Positions 1-9,758 are shown, counted from the stretch's first letter. The stretch is DNA of 62,864 nucleotides from an uncultured Sphingomonas sp. (GCA_913774925.1 CAJYKB010000052.1:1-62864), one strand, 5' to 3'. The notes: a model not told the origin generated them from the sequence alone. A program made the numbers and translations.

Positions 1-400
1 GCGCGTCCGAACGGTCGACCTTGTTGACGACGACGATCGGGCGCAGGCCCAGCGCCAGCGCCTTGCCGGTCACGAACTTCGTCTGCGGCATCGCGCCCTC
101 GGCCGCGTCGACCAGCAGGATCACGCCGTCGACCATCGAGAGGATGCGCTCCACCTCGCCGCCGAAATCGGCGTGGCCCGGCGTATCGACGATGTTGATA
201 CGGACGCCTTCCCACTCGATCGAGGTGGGCTTGGCGAGGATGGTGATCCCGCGCTCTTTTTCCAGATCGTTCGAGTCCATCGCGCGCTCCTCGACGCGCT
301 GGTTGTCGCGGAACGTGCCGGACTGACGGAAGAGCTGGTCGACGAGGGTCGTCTTGCCATGATCGACGTGCGCGATGATGGCGATGTTGCGCAGGTTCAT
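1..400 (-). CDS. typA: Ribosome-associated GTPase TypA/BipA, N-terminal part
   Basis: The first 133 residues of a translational GTPase are visible; the rest lies beyond the left edge of the window. It reads [20 protein letters not shown], so the P-loop (AHVDHGKT) is complete, followed by the switch I stretch ending KERGITI, the G3 motif [14 protein letters not shown] and the G4 motif NKVD. The combination [17 protein letters not shown] is characteristic of TypA/BipA rather than EF-G or LepA. TypA is a GTPase that binds the ribosome and helps 50S assembly and growth under stress or cold (family knowledge). Start is the ATG at 400; no credible earlier start. Confident family call. Confidence 0.95.
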   Translation of the reverse strand, partial: MNLRNIAIIAHVDHGKTTLVDQLFRQSGTFRDNQRVEERAMDSNDLEKERGITILAKPTSIEWEGVRINIVDTPGHADFGGEVERILSMVDGVILLVDAAEGAMPQTKFVTGKALALGLRPIVVVNKVDRSDA

Positions 401-520
401 ACGGGTTCCTGAGGGTGGCCCGCGGTTGGCGCAGGCGCTGTGTCGGGGGCGCGCATAGCGGAAAGTTGCGCGCGACGCCAGTGGGCGTTCGCGGGTGCAG
501 CGTGGACAAGGAAGAAGCGG

Positions 521-541
521 ACCCCGGCTCAAGGCCGGGGT
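521..541. repeat. Short perfect stem-loop between typA and the TonB receptor gene
   Basis: A 7-bp G/C stem (522-528 with 534-540) closes a 5-base loop. It has no T tract on either side, so it is more likely a small dispersed palindrome than a terminator. It sits directly beside the longer inverted repeat at 572-667, in the gap between two genes transcribed in the same direction. Confidence 0.4.
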
Positions 542-571
542 GACGGTGGGATGCTCCGAATGACCCACTGC

Positions 572-667
572 CGTCATCCCCGCGGAGGCGGGGATCCGGA
601 TACGCTGGTCCGTCGATGGAAGCGCGACGGCAGCGTTTCTGGATTCCCGCCTGCGCGGGAATGACGG
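572..667. repeat. Dispersed paired inverted repeat, copy 1
   Basis: Two palindromic units face each other: a GTCATCCCCGC-type arm at 573-597 and a complementary GCGGGAATGACGG-type arm ending at 667, separated by about 45 bases. The same composite occurs at 61584-61678. Units like this are common between sphingomonad genes (REP-like repeats); no coding function is expected. Confidence 0.7.
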
Positions 668-680
668 TGGTGGCCTTGGA

Positions 681-3077
681 TCAATACCGCGCCGACACTT
701 CCACCCCGTAGAAGCGCGGTTCGCCCGCAATATACGTCGGCACGCCGAAGCCGCCGCCGGTGTTGCCCGCGTCGAGCAGGTAGCGCTTGTTCGTCAGGTT
801 CCGGGCGAAGCCGCCGATCGTGTAGCGACCCTGCGCCAGTTCGACGCCCGCGCGCAGGTTGACGAGCGTGTAGCCGCCCTGGCTGATCGCCTCGCTGTTG
901 GGCAATTCGAAGAAGACCTTGCTCTGATAGGTGGCGGACGGCGTGGCGTAGAAGGTCGCGCCCTCCCCCACCGGCAGCCGCAGCGTGGCGCCGCCCGACG
1001 CGGTGTATTTCGGCTGAAGGCGGAAGCGCGCGCCGGAATAGGTGGCGGCGAGCGTCGAATTGCGATCGATCTTGCCGTCGACGAAGGCGAAGGCGCCGAA
1101 CAGCTGGAGCGGCTTCACCGGGCGCCACGACGCCTCCAGCTCGACACCGGGGTTGCTGGCGGCGCCAGCGCTCCGCGTCGTGGTGGTGCCGTCGGGGTTG
1201 GTGACCGACACCTGGAAACCGCGATACTTCTGGTAGAAGGCGGACAGCGTGCCGGTGAGCGTCGAGGTCGCGACCTTCACGCCCGCTTCGTAGTTCCAGA
1301 CGTTCTCCTCCGGCACCAGCTGGACGCGGGGGATGACGCCGGCGGCGCTGTTCTGCGCGTCGAGCTGGACCACCGGCGAGCGGCGGCCCTTCGACACGGT
1401 GGCGTAAAGGTTGAGCGCGTCGGTCATGCGGAACAGCGCGTTGAAGCGCGGCAGGATCGCGGAATAGCTTTGCTGCGCGACGTAGCGGACGTTGTTAGTG
1501 TTGGGCGTGCCGAGCAGGCTGGTGAGGACGGGGCGCGGAAGACCGGCCAGAATCTGCGAGTTCGGCTGGTTGTTGACATAGCCCGAGCGGCGCTTCTCGA
1601 TCAGGACGCGTGCACCCGCGGTCAGCTCGATGCGCGGGGTCGGCAGGACGGTGGCGTCGGCGAAGACCGAATAGGCGGCGTTGCGGCCGTCGTTGGCGAA
1701 ATAGGACGCATAGGGCAGCTGCGTCGCGCGACCGCCGGTCAGGATAGCGGTGGCGCGCGTCGCCGGGACGGTGCCGTTGGCGGCGACGCAGGCGGTCCCG
1801 GTGGGAATACCCTGCGTGTTCAGCACAGTGCGAATGGCGGCATAGGCGGGCGCGACGGAGCAGGCGAGATACGTTCCCTCCTCGGTCGAGAAGGGCACGC
1901 GCTGGATGCCGTTTTCGAAGAAGCCGTTCCAGCCGAACGAGGCCCGGGCGCGGTCGCCCTCGAAGTTGAAGCGGCCTTCGTGGCTCCACTGGTCGCCGCG
2001 CGCGTCCTCCGCAAATTCCAGATACCAGGCGGGACCGCCGTCGGCGTCGAAGATTTCCAGGCTGTCGAAGCGGCGATAGCCGTTGACGGTGGTGAAGGTG
2101 ACGCCGGGCGCGATGTCGACCGCGACGGTCAGGTTAGCGTCATAGACGTCCCGGTTCAGCCCGAGCTTGCGACGGCCCAGTACCTCACGGCTGAAAGGCG
2201 AGCCGGACAGCTCGGCATAGCCGTAGTCGCCGGTCTGCCCGCCGGTGGGGGCGAAGGCGCGGCTCTTGAACGGGGTGCCGGTGTTGCGCTGGCCGTCATA
2301 GGTCAGCACGAGATCGGCGGTGACCGCGTCGGACGGCACGTAGCGCAGCGACAGGCGCGCGCCGGCCTGCTTCTGGCCGTAGAGATCGTCCTGGTCGACG
2401 CGGCCCTGGTTCTGGTTGGGGACGTTCGGATCGCCCGCGATGTTGCGGACATAGCCGTCGCGATACTTCACCCCGAAGGCGAGGCGCGCGGCGAGCGTGT
2501 CGTTGCCGGCATTGACGAAGCCGGACACCTGCACGCGGTTGTAATTGCCGTAGGAGGCCTGGATCGCATCCGAGAAACCGGCGCGCGGCTTCGCGGAGAT
2601 GATCGAGACGGCACCGATCGCGGCGGCGGTGCCGAACAGCGTCGCCTGCGGCCCCTTCACCACCTCGATCCGCTCGACATCGTACAGATCCTGATACGCG
2701 CCGCGCGAGCGCGAGATGTCGACGCCGTTGTAATAGAGCGTGACGCGCGCGCCCTGCTGCGCCGAGCCCGAATCCGACGTGATGCCGCGAATGACGATGC
2801 CGGGGTTGTTCGCGCTCTGCTCCTGGATGCGCAGGCCCGGCACGTACATCGCCACTTCCGCCAGCGAGTTGATGCCGATGTCGGCCATTCGCTGTCCGGT
2901 GACGGCGGCGACGGTCAGCGGCACGTCCTCGATCCGCTGCTCGGTCTTCTGCGCGGTGACGATGATGTCGTCATCGCTCACCGGCGCGGCGGGCTGAACC
3001 ATCGCCTGCGCCAGCACGGGCGTGGAGACGGCGAACGACAGCAGCGCGACGACGCTGCCGCGGATGAAGCGCGACAT
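681..3077 (-). CDS. TonB-dependent outer-membrane receptor
   Basis: This 798-residue protein starts with a clear signal peptide (cleavage likely after VLAQA, about residue 24). A plug domain follows, beginning [20 protein letters not shown], with the usual [10 protein letters not shown] turn near residue 140. The remainder is a long beta-barrel ending in an aromatic-type terminal strand (GVEVSARY). Such receptors import siderophores, sugars or aromatic compounds across the outer membrane using energy passed from TonB/ExbBD (family knowledge). The substrate cannot be told from the sequence, and there is no linked periplasmic binding protein or sigma/anti-sigma pair nearby. The gene is monocistronic by position and divergent from the TelA-like gene. 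Confidence 0.93.
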   Translation of the reverse strand: MSRFIRGSVVALLSFAVSTPVLAQAMVQPAAPVSDDDIIVTAQKTEQRIEDVPLTVAAVTGQRMADIGINSLAEVAMYVPGLRIQEQSANNPGIVIRGITSDSGSAQQGARVTLYYNGVDISRSRGAYQDLYDVERIEVVKGPQATLFGTAAAIGAVSIISAKPRAGFSDAIQASYGNYNRVQVSGFVNAGNDTLAARLAFGVKYRDGYVRNIAGDPNVPNQNQGRVDQDDLYGQKQAGARLSLRYVPSDAVTADLVLTYDGQRNTGTPFKSRAFAPTGGQTGDYGYAELSGSPFSREVLGRRKLGLNRDVYDANLTVAVDIAPGVTFTTVNGYRRFDSLEIFDADGGPAWYLEFAEDARGDQWSHEGRFNFEGDRARASFGWNGFFENGIQRVPFSTEEGTYLACSVAPAYAAIRTVLNTQGIPTGTACVAANGTVPATRATAILTGGRATQLPYASYFANDGRNAAYSVFADATVLPTPRIELTAGARVLIEKRRSGYVNNQPNSQILAGLPRPVLTSLLGTPNTNNVRYVAQQSYSAILPRFNALFRMTDALNLYATVSKGRRSPVVQLDAQNSAAGVIPRVQLVPEENVWNYEAGVKVATSTLTGTLSAFYQKYRGFQVSVTNPDGTTTTRSAGAASNPGVELEASWRPVKPLQLFGAFAFVDGKIDRNSTLAATYSGARFRLQPKYTASGGATLRLPVGEGATFYATPSATYQSKVFFELPNSEAISQGGYTLVNLRAGVELAQGRYTIGGFARNLTNKRYLLDAGNTGGGFGVPTYIAGEPRFYGVEVSARY

Positions 3078-3249
3078 GGATGTTTCCCCCTGTGTTTATC
3101 GTGTGTTGCGAGCGCGCTACCGACGATTGATGACACTCCCGTGTCGCTCTCGACTTCGCCGCCGCGGCGTCTTACATCCGCAACACAGTTGATCTGGCGC
3201 CGCGTGCCGTGGAGAATGGCGCGCGGGTTTGCAAGCGAAGGAACGAACG
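3078..3249. promoter_or_regulatory. Divergent intergenic region (TonB receptor / TelA-like gene)
   Basis: These 172 bases separate two divergent genes and must hold both promoters. On the plus side a ribosome-binding GAAGGA lies about 8 bases before the ATG at 3250. I see no convincing Fur box or other named operator here. Confidence 0.4.
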
Positions 3250-4464
3250 ATGGCCTCCTCCCCCGAGACCGCGACCGCCACCGCAGAACCGGCCCTGGTG
3301 CTCACGCCCCCGGCTCCGGTGCCGCAGCTGGCCGCCGAAAAGGCCGCCGGGCTGGTCCCGGTCGACAGCGGGACGAAGAGCGAGCTGGAGAAGCGCGTCG
3401 ATCAGTTCGTCGACGAGCTGATCGCGCAGGACGTCAACAGCCCCGATTTCGGCAAGCGCGTCGATGCGATCACCGCGATGGGGCAGAAGGAGATCCGCGA
3501 CGCGGCAGGCCAGTCCAACCGCTTCCTCGACCGCCCGGTCAAGGCGATGGATCAGGAGACGGGCGTCGGCAAGGACCTGGCCGAGTTGCGCCGCGTGGTG
3601 GAGGATCTGGACCCCGGCAAGAAGGGCAACCTGACCGCGCCACAGAAGCTGTTCGGGATCATCCCGTTCGGCAACAAGATGCGCAATTACTTCGACGGCT
3701 ACAAATCCAGCCAGACGCACATCGCCTCGATCCTGAAGAGCCTGTCCTCGGGCAAGGACGAGCTGCTGATGGACAATGCCGCGATCGATACCGAGCGTGC
3801 GAACCTGTGGACCGCGATGGGGCGCTTGGAGCAGATGATCCACCTGTCGCGCACGATGGACGCGCGGCTGGAGGACAAGGCGAACGAGCTGGACCATAGC
3901 GACCCGGCCAAGGCGAAGGCGATCCGGGAAACCGCGCTGTTCTACACCCGCCAGCGCACGCAGGACCTGCTGACGCAGATGGCGGTGACGGTGCAGGGCT
4001 ATCTGGCGCTGGACCTGGTCAAGAAGAACAATGTCGAGCTGGTGAAGGGCGTCGACCGCGCCAGCACCACCACGGTCGCGGCGCTGCGCACCGCGGTGAC
4101 CGTGGCGCAGGCGCTGACCAACCAGAAGCTGGTGCTGGAGCAGATCACGCAGCTGAACACGACCACCGCCAACATCATCGATTCGACGGGCAAGCTGCTG
4201 CGCCAGAACACCGCGCAGATCCACGAACAGGCCGCCGCCGCGACGATCCCGCTGGAGACGCTGCAACGCGCGTTCCAGAACATCTACGACACGATGGACG
4301 CGATCGACACGTTCAAGCTGAAGGCGCTGGACAGCATGAAGACGACCGTCAACACGCTGGGCAACGAGGTGGAGAAGTCGCGCGGCTATATCGCGCGGGC
4401 CGAGGGCGCGACGCAGAATGCGGTGTCCGGCCCGGCCGACCAGTTCCGGCTGGAGTCGCTGTGA
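3250..4464 (+). CDS. TelA/KlaA-family toxic anion resistance protein
   Basis: The 404-residue protein is largely helical with no membrane segment, and matches the TelA (YceH/KlaA) family: the central NKMRNYFDGYKSSQTHIASI and the downstream DELLMDN stretch are typical. The family was named for tellurite resistance on plasmids, and chromosomal versions are linked to resistance to toxic anions or envelope stress; the molecular role is not settled. I chose the ATG at 3250 over an in-frame start seven codons earlier because GAAGGA precedes it at proper spacing. Its stop overlaps the GTG of the next gene (GTGA), so the two are translated together, matching the common TelA-XpaC pairing. Confidence 0.88.
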   Translation: MASSPETATATAEPALVLTPPAPVPQLAAEKAAGLVPVDSGTKSELEKRVDQFVDELIAQDVNSPDFGKRVDAITAMGQKEIRDAAGQSNRFLDRPVKAMDQETGVGKDLAELRRVVEDLDPGKKGNLTAPQKLFGIIPFGNKMRNYFDGYKSSQTHIASILKSLSSGKDELLMDNAAIDTERANLWTAMGRLEQMIHLSRTMDARLEDKANELDHSDPAKAKAIRETALFYTRQRTQDLLTQMAVTVQGYLALDLVKKNNVELVKGVDRASTTTVAALRTAVTVAQALTNQKLVLEQITQLNTTTANIIDSTGKLLRQNTAQIHEQAAAATIPLETLQRAFQNIYDTMDAIDTFKLKALDSMKTTVNTLGNEVEKSRGYIARAEGATQNAVSGPADQFRLESL

Positions 4465-5159
4465 CGGACGTGGATGAGGCGGTCACCACCGCGCAGGCGG
4501 CGCAGGCCCGGCGGCGCGGCGACGCGCTGATCCCGCTGGCACGCAAGCCGCGCAGCGGGCGCGGCGGGGTCAAGGCGCGGGTGGCGGCGATCGCGGTCGC
4601 CAATGCCGCGATCCTGCTGGTCGCGGCGATCGTCGGCGGCGTGGTGATGCCGCTGGGCATGTTCGGCGCGCTGGCCGTCATGTTGCTGATGCTGGCGGTC
4701 ACGCTGCTGATCGCGTTCGCCCCCGCGACGCCGGTGCCGACGCCGGAGCGGATCGCGCGCGCCGAGCTGAAGGCGCTGCCGATGCAGACCGCGCGCTGGC
4801 TGGAGGCGCAGCGCCCCGCGCTGCCCGCGCCCGCGCTGACGATGCTCGACCGCGTCGACCGGCGGCTCGACACGCTGGGCGTGCAGCTGGCGGGGCTGGA
4901 CGAGGGCAGTCCGGCGGCGGCGGAGGTGCGGCGGCTGGTCGGCGAGCAGCTGCCCGACTTCGTGCGCGACTATCAGCGCGTCCCCGCCGAGCTGCGCGCC
5001 ACCCCGCGCAACGGCAAGACGCCCGACCAGCAGCTGGTCGACGGGCTGGGCGTGATCGAGCGCGAGATGGGCGAGATGAGCGAGCGGCTGGCGCAGGGAG
5101 ACCTGGATGCGCTGGAGACGCGCGGGCGCTTCCTGGAAATCAAATATCAGGCGGAGTGA
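4461..5159 (+). CDS. XpaC-like membrane protein, partner of TelA-like protein
   Basis: This 232-residue protein begins at a GTG that overlaps the upstream stop. Residues about 35-55 and 60-85 form two hydrophobic segments, probably a transmembrane hairpin. A soluble helical domain follows with the conserved-looking run LPDFVRDYQRVP near residue 165. Architecture and position match the XpaC family (the '5-bromo-4-chloroindolyl phosphate hydrolysis' protein), which is often beside TelA/YaaN genes. It is probably an inner-membrane anchor or partner for the TelA-like protein. Similarity to XpaC is judged by eye and is weaker than for the upstream gene. Its 3' end overlaps the convergent gene at 5147-5560 by 13 bases. 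Confidence 0.6.
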   Translation: MTDVDEAVTTAQAAQARRRGDALIPLARKPRSGRGGVKARVAAIAVANAAILLVAAIVGGVVMPLGMFGALAVMLLMLAVTLLIAFAPATPVPTPERIARAELKALPMQTARWLEAQRPALPAPALTMLDRVDRRLDTLGVQLAGLDEGSPAAAEVRRLVGEQLPDFVRDYQRVPAELRATPRNGKTPDQQLVDGLGVIEREMGEMSERLAQGDLDALETRGRFLEIKYQAE

Positions 5160-5560
5160 TCGGCGAGGTCGGCGATCGGGACGCCGTCGGGCGCGAGGAG
5201 CCATTCCAGCGCCTCCGCCCGGCTCGAACAGACCAGATAGGTCGGCAGCACGCGCTTCGCCTGCATCTTCAACAGCGGCGCCTCCACCAGCAGCGCCGCC
5301 CTACGCGCCGCGAATGCCGGCTGTTGGGGCATGTCGGCGAGCAAGGCGGTAACCTGCTGCGGCTGGACGACGAAAGCGGTGATATCGAGCAGCGTCACAT
5401 GCTGTCCGATGGGGCAGCCATGGCCGGGCAGGACGTGCAGCTTCGCGACGAGATCGTCCTTGTACGCCGCCACCATATCGACGCCCCACAGGCCGCGAAC
5501 GGCGATGTCGACGAAGCGTCGCACCGGGTCCACCGCGATCGAGAAACCCGCTTCGTCCAT
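5147..5560 (-). CDS. STAS/SpoIIAA-like protein, paralogue 1
   Basis: The 137-residue protein has no signal or membrane segment. It aligns by eye over its whole length with the next gene on the same strand: both share RGLW, GCP-GQ-VTL-D, VQPQ and APLL-MQA-R, then an acidic/aromatic stretch before AEALEWLLA. That ending, and the predicted beta-alpha alternation, resemble the SpoIIAA-like (STAS/SEC14) small protein family, but no phosphorylation serine is evident, so the function is unknown. Start ATG at 5560. The ortholog pair is separated by about 200 bases, so each may have its own promoter. Confidence 0.65.
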   Translation of the reverse strand: MDEAGFSIAVDPVRRFVDIAVRGLWGVDMVAAYKDDLVAKLHVLPGHGCPIGQHVTLLDITAFVVQPQQVTALLADMPQQPAFAARRAALLVEAPLLKMQAKRVLPTYLVCSSRAEALEWLLAPDGVPIADLADHSA

Positions 5561-5760
5561 GATCCCGCCCCCGCCGAAAGCGGCACTATGCCAGCCACTC
5601 CTTGCCATCCCGTCAACAATGTCAGGGGCAGGCAGCGGGCGCGCCGCCGTCCACCCGGCAGCTCGCCCTGCCCCGCGAACGGCCGACGCATCGCCGTGTC
5701 GCGATCGTCGGACATGGGGTCGGCGGGCGGGTCGCGCGGGCGCTTCCCGGCGATCGGATA

Positions 5761-6168
5761 TCAGGCCGCGTGATCGCCCTCGGATGCAAGCAGCCACGCC
5801 ATCGCCTCGGCACGGTCGGCGAAGAACCGGTTGCCCGCGGCGATGCGACGCGCCTGCATCGCCAGCAGCGGTGCGGTGACCACGATCGCGATGCGCCGCG
5901 TCGCCAGCCGGGGGTCGGCCAGCATCGCGCCCATCATCGCCGCGATATCCTGCGGCTGGACGATGAACTCCGTCGCGTCGATCAGCGTGACCTGCTGCCC
6001 CAGCGGGCAACCGTAGCGCGGCAGGATGTCGAGCGCGGCCACCTGTGCGACCAGGAACCGCGCGGCGATGGCGACATCCCACAGCCCGCGCGGAGACGTG
6101 ACGACCAGCCGCTGCAGCGCATCGACGACGATCGTGTAATGCGGATCCTCCACGATCGTCTTCGGCAT
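5761..6168 (-). CDS. STAS/SpoIIAA-like protein, paralogue 2
   Basis: A 135-residue cytosolic protein, paralogous to the gene just downstream (shared RGLWDV, GCPLGQQVTLIDATEF, VQPQ, APLLAMQARR). The C-terminal FFADRAEAMAWLLA is the feature that most resembles the SpoIIAA-like family. Start is the ATG at 6168, preceded by a strong GGAGGG at good spacing; an in-frame ATG 31 codons further upstream lacks that and would add a cysteine-rich tail unlike the paralogue. The duplication is clearly old, because the two proteins differ at most positions outside the shared motifs. No function assigned. Confidence 0.65.
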   Translation of the reverse strand: MPKTIVEDPHYTIVVDALQRLVVTSPRGLWDVAIAARFLVAQVAALDILPRYGCPLGQQVTLIDATEFIVQPQDIAAMMGAMLADPRLATRRIAIVVTAPLLAMQARRIAAGNRFFADRAEAMAWLLASEGDHAA

Positions 6169-6360
6169 CAATCCCTCCGCGTCGGCGACGGGCGTGCTGG
6201 CACAAATCATACGGCGATAACAGGTTGCGGCTGAAAATTTATTCTCGCAACTGGTACGCATCGGGGGTGATCAGCCAGCAGGATCCGCGCAGCATGGCGC
6301 CGGTCGGCGTCGAAGCGCGCACCCTTCCTCTCGCGCGTTCGCCGATCGCATCGGCGAACC

Positions 6361-7662
6361 TCACCCGGTGGCGACGCCCCATAGCAGGTACGCGTTGAGT
6401 ATCACGATGACCGCGGCGATCGTCCACGCCAGCCACGCCAGCCAGCGCGGTGCCGCGAAGGCGCCCATCAGCCGGCGGCTGGCGGTGAAGGCGACCAGCG
6501 GAATGACCGCGAACGGCAATTGCAGGCTGAGCACCACCTGGCTCAGCACCAGCAGGTCGGTGGCGCCGCGGTCGCCGCTGGCGGCCACCACCAGCACCGC
6601 GGGCACGATCGCGATCCCGCGCGTGACCAGCCGACGCACCCACACCGGCAGCCGGATGTCGAGGAACCCCTCCATTACGATCTGCCCCGCGAGCGTGCCG
6701 GTGACGGTCGAATTCTGCCCGCTGGCCAGCAGCGCGATCGCGAACACCGCGCTTGCCGCGCCCACCCCCAGCATCGGCGCGAGCAGGCGGTGCGCCTCCT
6801 CGATCTCGGCGATGTCGGTGCGCCCGGCGGTATGGAAGGTGGCCGCGGCCAGGATCAGGATCGCGGCGTTGATGAAGAAGGCGAGCCCCAGCGCGACCGT
6901 CGAATCGATCGTCGCCAGCCTCAGCGCGTCGTGCCGCTGCGCCTCGCCCTCGCCATAGGCGCGCGTCTGGACGATCGAGGAATGGAGGTACAGATTGTGC
7001 GGCATCACGGTCGCGCCCAGGATGCCGATCGCGATATACAGCATCGCCGGGTTGGTCACGACCTCCGCACGGGGCACCAGCCCGCCCGCCGCCGCCGCCC
7101 AGTCCGGCGCCGCCCAGAACAGCTCCATCGCGAAGCAGCCCGCGATGATGACGAGCAGGCTGGCGATGAAGGCCTCCAGCCGGCGGAAGCCGAAGCGCTG
7201 GAGCGCCAGGATCAGGAACACGTCCAGCCCGGTGACGACCACGCCCCAGACCAGCGGCAGCCCGAACAGCAGCTTCAGCGCGATGGCGGTGCCCAGCACC
7301 TCCGCCAGATCGCACGCGATGATCGCCACCTCCGCCAGCAGCCACAGCGCGATCGCGACTGGGCGGGAGGTATGGCGGCGGCATGCCTGCGCCAGGTCCA
7401 GCCCGGCGCCGATCCCCAGCCGCGCCGACAGCGACTGCAGGACGATCGCCATCAGGTTCGACAGCAGGACGACGCTGAGCAGCGTATAGCCGAAGGCGGA
7501 GCCGCCCGCGATGTCGGTGGCCCAATTGCCCGGATCCATATAACCGACCGCGACCAGCCATCCCGGGCCGACGAAGGCGGCGAGGCGGCGCCAGAAGCCG
7601 GCGCCGTGCGGCACGGGGACGGTGGCGAAACTGTCTTCGAGCGAGCGGGTGCCGACGGTCAT
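6361..7662 (-). CDS. mntH: Nramp-family divalent metal transporter MntH
   Basis: A 433-residue polytopic inner-membrane protein with eleven or so hydrophobic segments. The signature of Nramp transporters is intact: DPGN in segment 1 ([20 protein letters not shown]) and [10 protein letters not shown] in segment 6, the residues that coordinate the metal. A further [20 protein letters not shown] loop matches the family. MntH imports Mn(II) (and Fe(II)) with protons. It lacks a neighbouring MntR gene, and I see no obvious MntR or Fur operator upstream of 7662. The ATG at 7662 gives normal family length. Confidence 0.95.
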   Translation of the reverse strand: MTVGTRSLEDSFATVPVPHGAGFWRRLAAFVGPGWLVAVGYMDPGNWATDIAGGSAFGYTLLSVVLLSNLMAIVLQSLSARLGIGAGLDLAQACRRHTSRPVAIALWLLAEVAIIACDLAEVLGTAIALKLLFGLPLVWGVVVTGLDVFLILALQRFGFRRLEAFIASLLVIIAGCFAMELFWAAPDWAAAAGGLVPRAEVVTNPAMLYIAIGILGATVMPHNLYLHSSIVQTRAYGEGEAQRHDALRLATIDSTVALGLAFFINAAILILAAATFHTAGRTDIAEIEEAHRLLAPMLGVGAASAVFAIALLASGQNSTVTGTLAGQIVMEGFLDIRLPVWVRRLVTRGIAIVPAVLVVAASGDRGATDLLVLSQVVLSLQLPFAVIPLVAFTASRRLMGAFAAPRWLAWLAWTIAAVIVILNAYLLWGVATG

Positions 7663-7768
7663 CGCGCGCCTGCATGAGGGAGCGTGCGGGCGAGTTCAAC
7701 CGCGCTGTTGCCGCTGCGTACGGTGAGGCGGCTTGCATGCGGCGCGTGGCCACCGCATCCTCGCCAAC

Positions 7769-8188
7769 ATGCGTCACATCCTCGCCCCCGCCGCCCTGCT
7801 CGCGACGCTCGTCGCAGCCGCCCCCGCCAGCGCCGCCACGCCGATCGCGGGCCGTTACGTCACCGAGGACGGATCGGGCGTGATCCAGGTGGGGCCGTGC
7901 GGCGCGACCGTATGCGGGCGGCTGGTCACGATTCTGAAGGCGACGCCCGGCGCGCCCAAGACCGACGTCAACAACAGCGACGCTGCGCTGCGCACGCGCC
8001 CGATCCTGGGGATGCCGATCCTGTCCGGGTTCGTCGACAAGGGGAAGGACTGGCGCGGCCAGATCTACGATCCGCGCAACGGCAAGACCTACAAGTCGAT
8101 CGTGATGCGCGATGGCGACGGGTCGCTGACCGTCAAGGGCTGCATCGCCTTCTTCTGCCAGACGCAGCGCTGGACCCCGTCGCGCTGA
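7769..8188 (+). CDS. Exported DUF2147-family protein
   Basis: A 139-residue protein with a signal peptide (MRHILAPAALLATLVAAAPASA). The mature part reads IAGRYVTEDGSGVIQVGPCG, then GRQIYDPRNGKTYKSIV and ends with a CIAFFCQTQRW motif, all typical of DUF2147, a small periplasmic beta-barrel-like family of unknown role seen in many proteobacteria. Two cysteine pairs (PCGATVC, CIAFFC) are conserved in the family and may form disulfides. An in-frame TTG 12 codons upstream is ignored because it would bury the signal peptide. Confidence 0.85.
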   Translation: MRHILAPAALLATLVAAAPASAATPIAGRYVTEDGSGVIQVGPCGATVCGRLVTILKATPGAPKTDVNNSDAALRTRPILGMPILSGFVDKGKDWRGQIYDPRNGKTYKSIVMRDGDGSLTVKGCIAFFCQTQRWTPSR

Positions 8189-8232
8189 TCGCGCACCCTG
8201 CCCGCTCGGTACGACGAACCAGGAGAGCGGAC

Positions 8233-8637
8233 ATGATCGAGGGCGGGTGCAATTGCGGTGGCATACGCTACCGGATCGAAGGCGAGCCGATGACGGTCGC
8301 CGCGTGCCACTGCACCCGCTGCCGCCGCCAGTCGGGCGGCACCTTTTCCGTCAACCTCGTCGTGCCCGTCGCGGCGATGACGGTAACGGGCGAATTGTCG
8401 CGCTTCACCGATCGCGACACGACCAGCGGATCGGCGGTACAGCGCGAATTCTGCGGCACCTGCGGCTCCCCGATCCGCTCGCTGCTCGACGCCAGCCCCG
8501 GCATCGCCGCGGTGAAGGCGGGGACACTGGACGATCCCGACCCCTTCGCGCCCGCGCTCCACGTCTTCACGCGGTCGAAGGTGGCGTGGGTCGAGGTGCC
8601 CGAAGGCGTGCCGGCGTTCGAGGCGAACGCGGGATAA
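8233..8637 (+). CDS. GFA-family (CENP-V/GFA) zinc-binding protein
   Basis: A 134-residue protein starting at an ATG preceded by AGGAGAG. It has the GFA zinc-binding cysteines: GGCNCGGIRY near residue 5, ACHCTRCRRQSGG near 25, and EFCGTCGSPI near 75. The family was named for a glutathione-dependent formaldehyde-activating enzyme, though that activity is doubtful for most members; they are small beta-sheet proteins with two zinc sites. The gene is the last host gene before the prophage and is followed at once by the terminator at 8642-8680. Confidence 0.9.
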   Translation: MIEGGCNCGGIRYRIEGEPMTVAACHCTRCRRQSGGTFSVNLVVPVAAMTVTGELSRFTDRDTTSGSAVQREFCGTCGSPIRSLLDASPGIAAVKAGTLDDPDPFAPALHVFTRSKVAWVEVPEGVPAFEANAG

Positions 8638-8641
8638 CGAA

Positions 8642-8680
8642 AAAACCCCACCGTCCCGGATGGGAAGGTGGGGCTTTTTG
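8642..8680. terminator. Bidirectional Rho-independent terminator, formerly that of tRNA-Val
   Basis: A CCCCACC/GGTGGGG stem lies between an A run and a CTTTTT run, so it works in both directions. On the plus strand it ends the GFA gene. On the minus strand it directly follows the displaced tRNA 3' fragment (8682-8728), so before integration it was the terminator of the tRNA-Val gene now at 51531-51602. Confidence 0.85.
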
Positions 8681-8681
8681 A

Positions 8682-8728
8682 GTGGTGGGCGTGGCAAGGA
8701 TTGAACTTGCGACCCCTGCGATGTCAAC
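8682..8728. other. attL: displaced 3' part of tRNA-Val
   Basis: A 47-base copy identical to 51526-51572 that covers, on the minus strand, the tRNA from the anticodon loop through the T arm and acceptor end plus CCA and a few bases. After 8728 the sequence departs from tRNA, so this is a fragment, not a gene. Confidence 0.9.
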
Positions 8729-8962
8729 GAAGCGGTTAGCGCGGTTTTCCGCCACTTTCCGCTCCTGATACCCGCCACTTCGTCATCGCAAAACCCGCAG
8801 AAATCCGTGCGCTCAATCGGCTGACGCCGAAAGTGCGCCGAATGCTCATCACGACATCAAGCGCCTGATCGGCGCTCCATCACACGCAAGCGCGCGGCTG
8901 CCGACGTCGGTTCAGCCGGCGCTTTCGTGCGCCCATCGACTTCCCGCCCGGGAGCCGACACG

Positions 8963-9730
8963 ATGTCGCATACCTTCGACGCTAGCGCCGCCACTCCGCG
9001 CCAGGTCCGCCAGCTCGCCAAGGGCTTCACCGCCCGCCTCACCGGCCGCACCGAACGCGGTACCGATCGAAAGGTGCGTCGCCACAGCGTCGACGTCGAC
9101 GATCGCCGCGCACAGGTCTTCCGTCGCATCGGCGATGGCAGCTTGGCTGACGCTAAGGGTTGGATCGAGTGCCTGATGCAGACGGTGTCCGAATGGGACG
9201 ACCAGGAGCGCAAGAGGGGCGGCGGCCGCATGCTCGGCTTCCACGGCCTGCGAGTCCTGGAAACATTGCTCGGCCTGCGCGGGGTGATCGCAGTGGACTT
9301 CCGCACGGGACGCCTAGAACCAGCGATCGATACGATCGCCCGGGTCGCCTGCATCGCTCGCGGAACGGTGATCCGCGCGCTGGCGAGGCTCAAGGCGATG
9401 AAGATCCTAGACTGGGTCCGGCGAACACAGCGGACCGGCCGCGACGGCCTATTCGGCCCTCAGCGCGAGCAGATCAGCAACGCTTATTTTCTGACACCCG
9501 AGCTGCTCCCCAGAAGGGTCGCACAGCGCCTCCGCGACCTCGTGGCGCGCAAGCGGCTGCGCCGCGCCGGCACTACCCCACCGACAGCCGCACCGCCTCC
9601 TCCGCAGGCACAGAACAGCGAGCTGCGCGATGCGATCGCCCGGCTCGGCGCTGGCGTTGACGCACGCTCAAGAGGCGAGAGCGCGAGTCCACCATGCGGT
9701 CAGTATCCCCGTGCAGGGGTTCAAGGATAA
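8963..9730 (+). CDS. Helix-turn-helix protein resembling a replication initiator
   Basis: A 255-residue basic protein starting at an ATG with GGGAG at good spacing. The middle (about residues 90-170) contains a winged-helix-like stretch: TIARVACIARGTVIRALARLKAMKIL, then a basic QRTGRDGLFG loop and SNAYFL. This pattern is seen in plasmid and prophage replication proteins and in HTH regulators; the rest is low-complexity (Pro/Ala-rich tail). It is the first gene inside attL. In the circular phage it would lie just downstream of the integrase in the same orientation. Whether it initiates replication or regulates the element cannot be decided from the sequence. Confidence 0.55.
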   Translation: MSHTFDASAATPRQVRQLAKGFTARLTGRTERGTDRKVRRHSVDVDDRRAQVFRRIGDGSLADAKGWIECLMQTVSEWDDQERKRGGGRMLGFHGLRVLETLLGLRGVIAVDFRTGRLEPAIDTIARVACIARGTVIRALARLKAMKILDWVRRTQRTGRDGLFGPQREQISNAYFLTPELLPRRVAQRLRDLVARKRLRRAGTTPPTAAPPPPQAQNSELRDAIARLGAGVDARSRGESASPPCGQYPRAGVQG

Positions 9731-9736
9731 AAGGAA

Positions 9737-9758
9737 TGGGGCCGCTTGGGCGGCCCCA
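9737..9758. terminator. Strong hairpin after the HTH gene
   Basis: A perfect 9-bp G/C stem closing a TTGG loop, seven bases after the stop at 9730. There is no T tract, so it may act as a Rho-assisted or pausing terminator. A second stem (CCACCGCC with GGCGGTGG) lies near 9812-9834; between that and 9920 I see nothing else. Confidence 0.5.

Noticed and set aside
1470..3899. An 809-codon plus-strand frame
   Set aside because: It runs antisense through the TonB receptor and out of frame through the TelA-like gene; both of those are strongly supported.
8682..8760. A second tRNA-Val gene at the left end
   Set aside because: Only the part from the anticodon loop to the 3' end is present; after 8728 the sequence cannot form the 5' half, so it is an att remnant.
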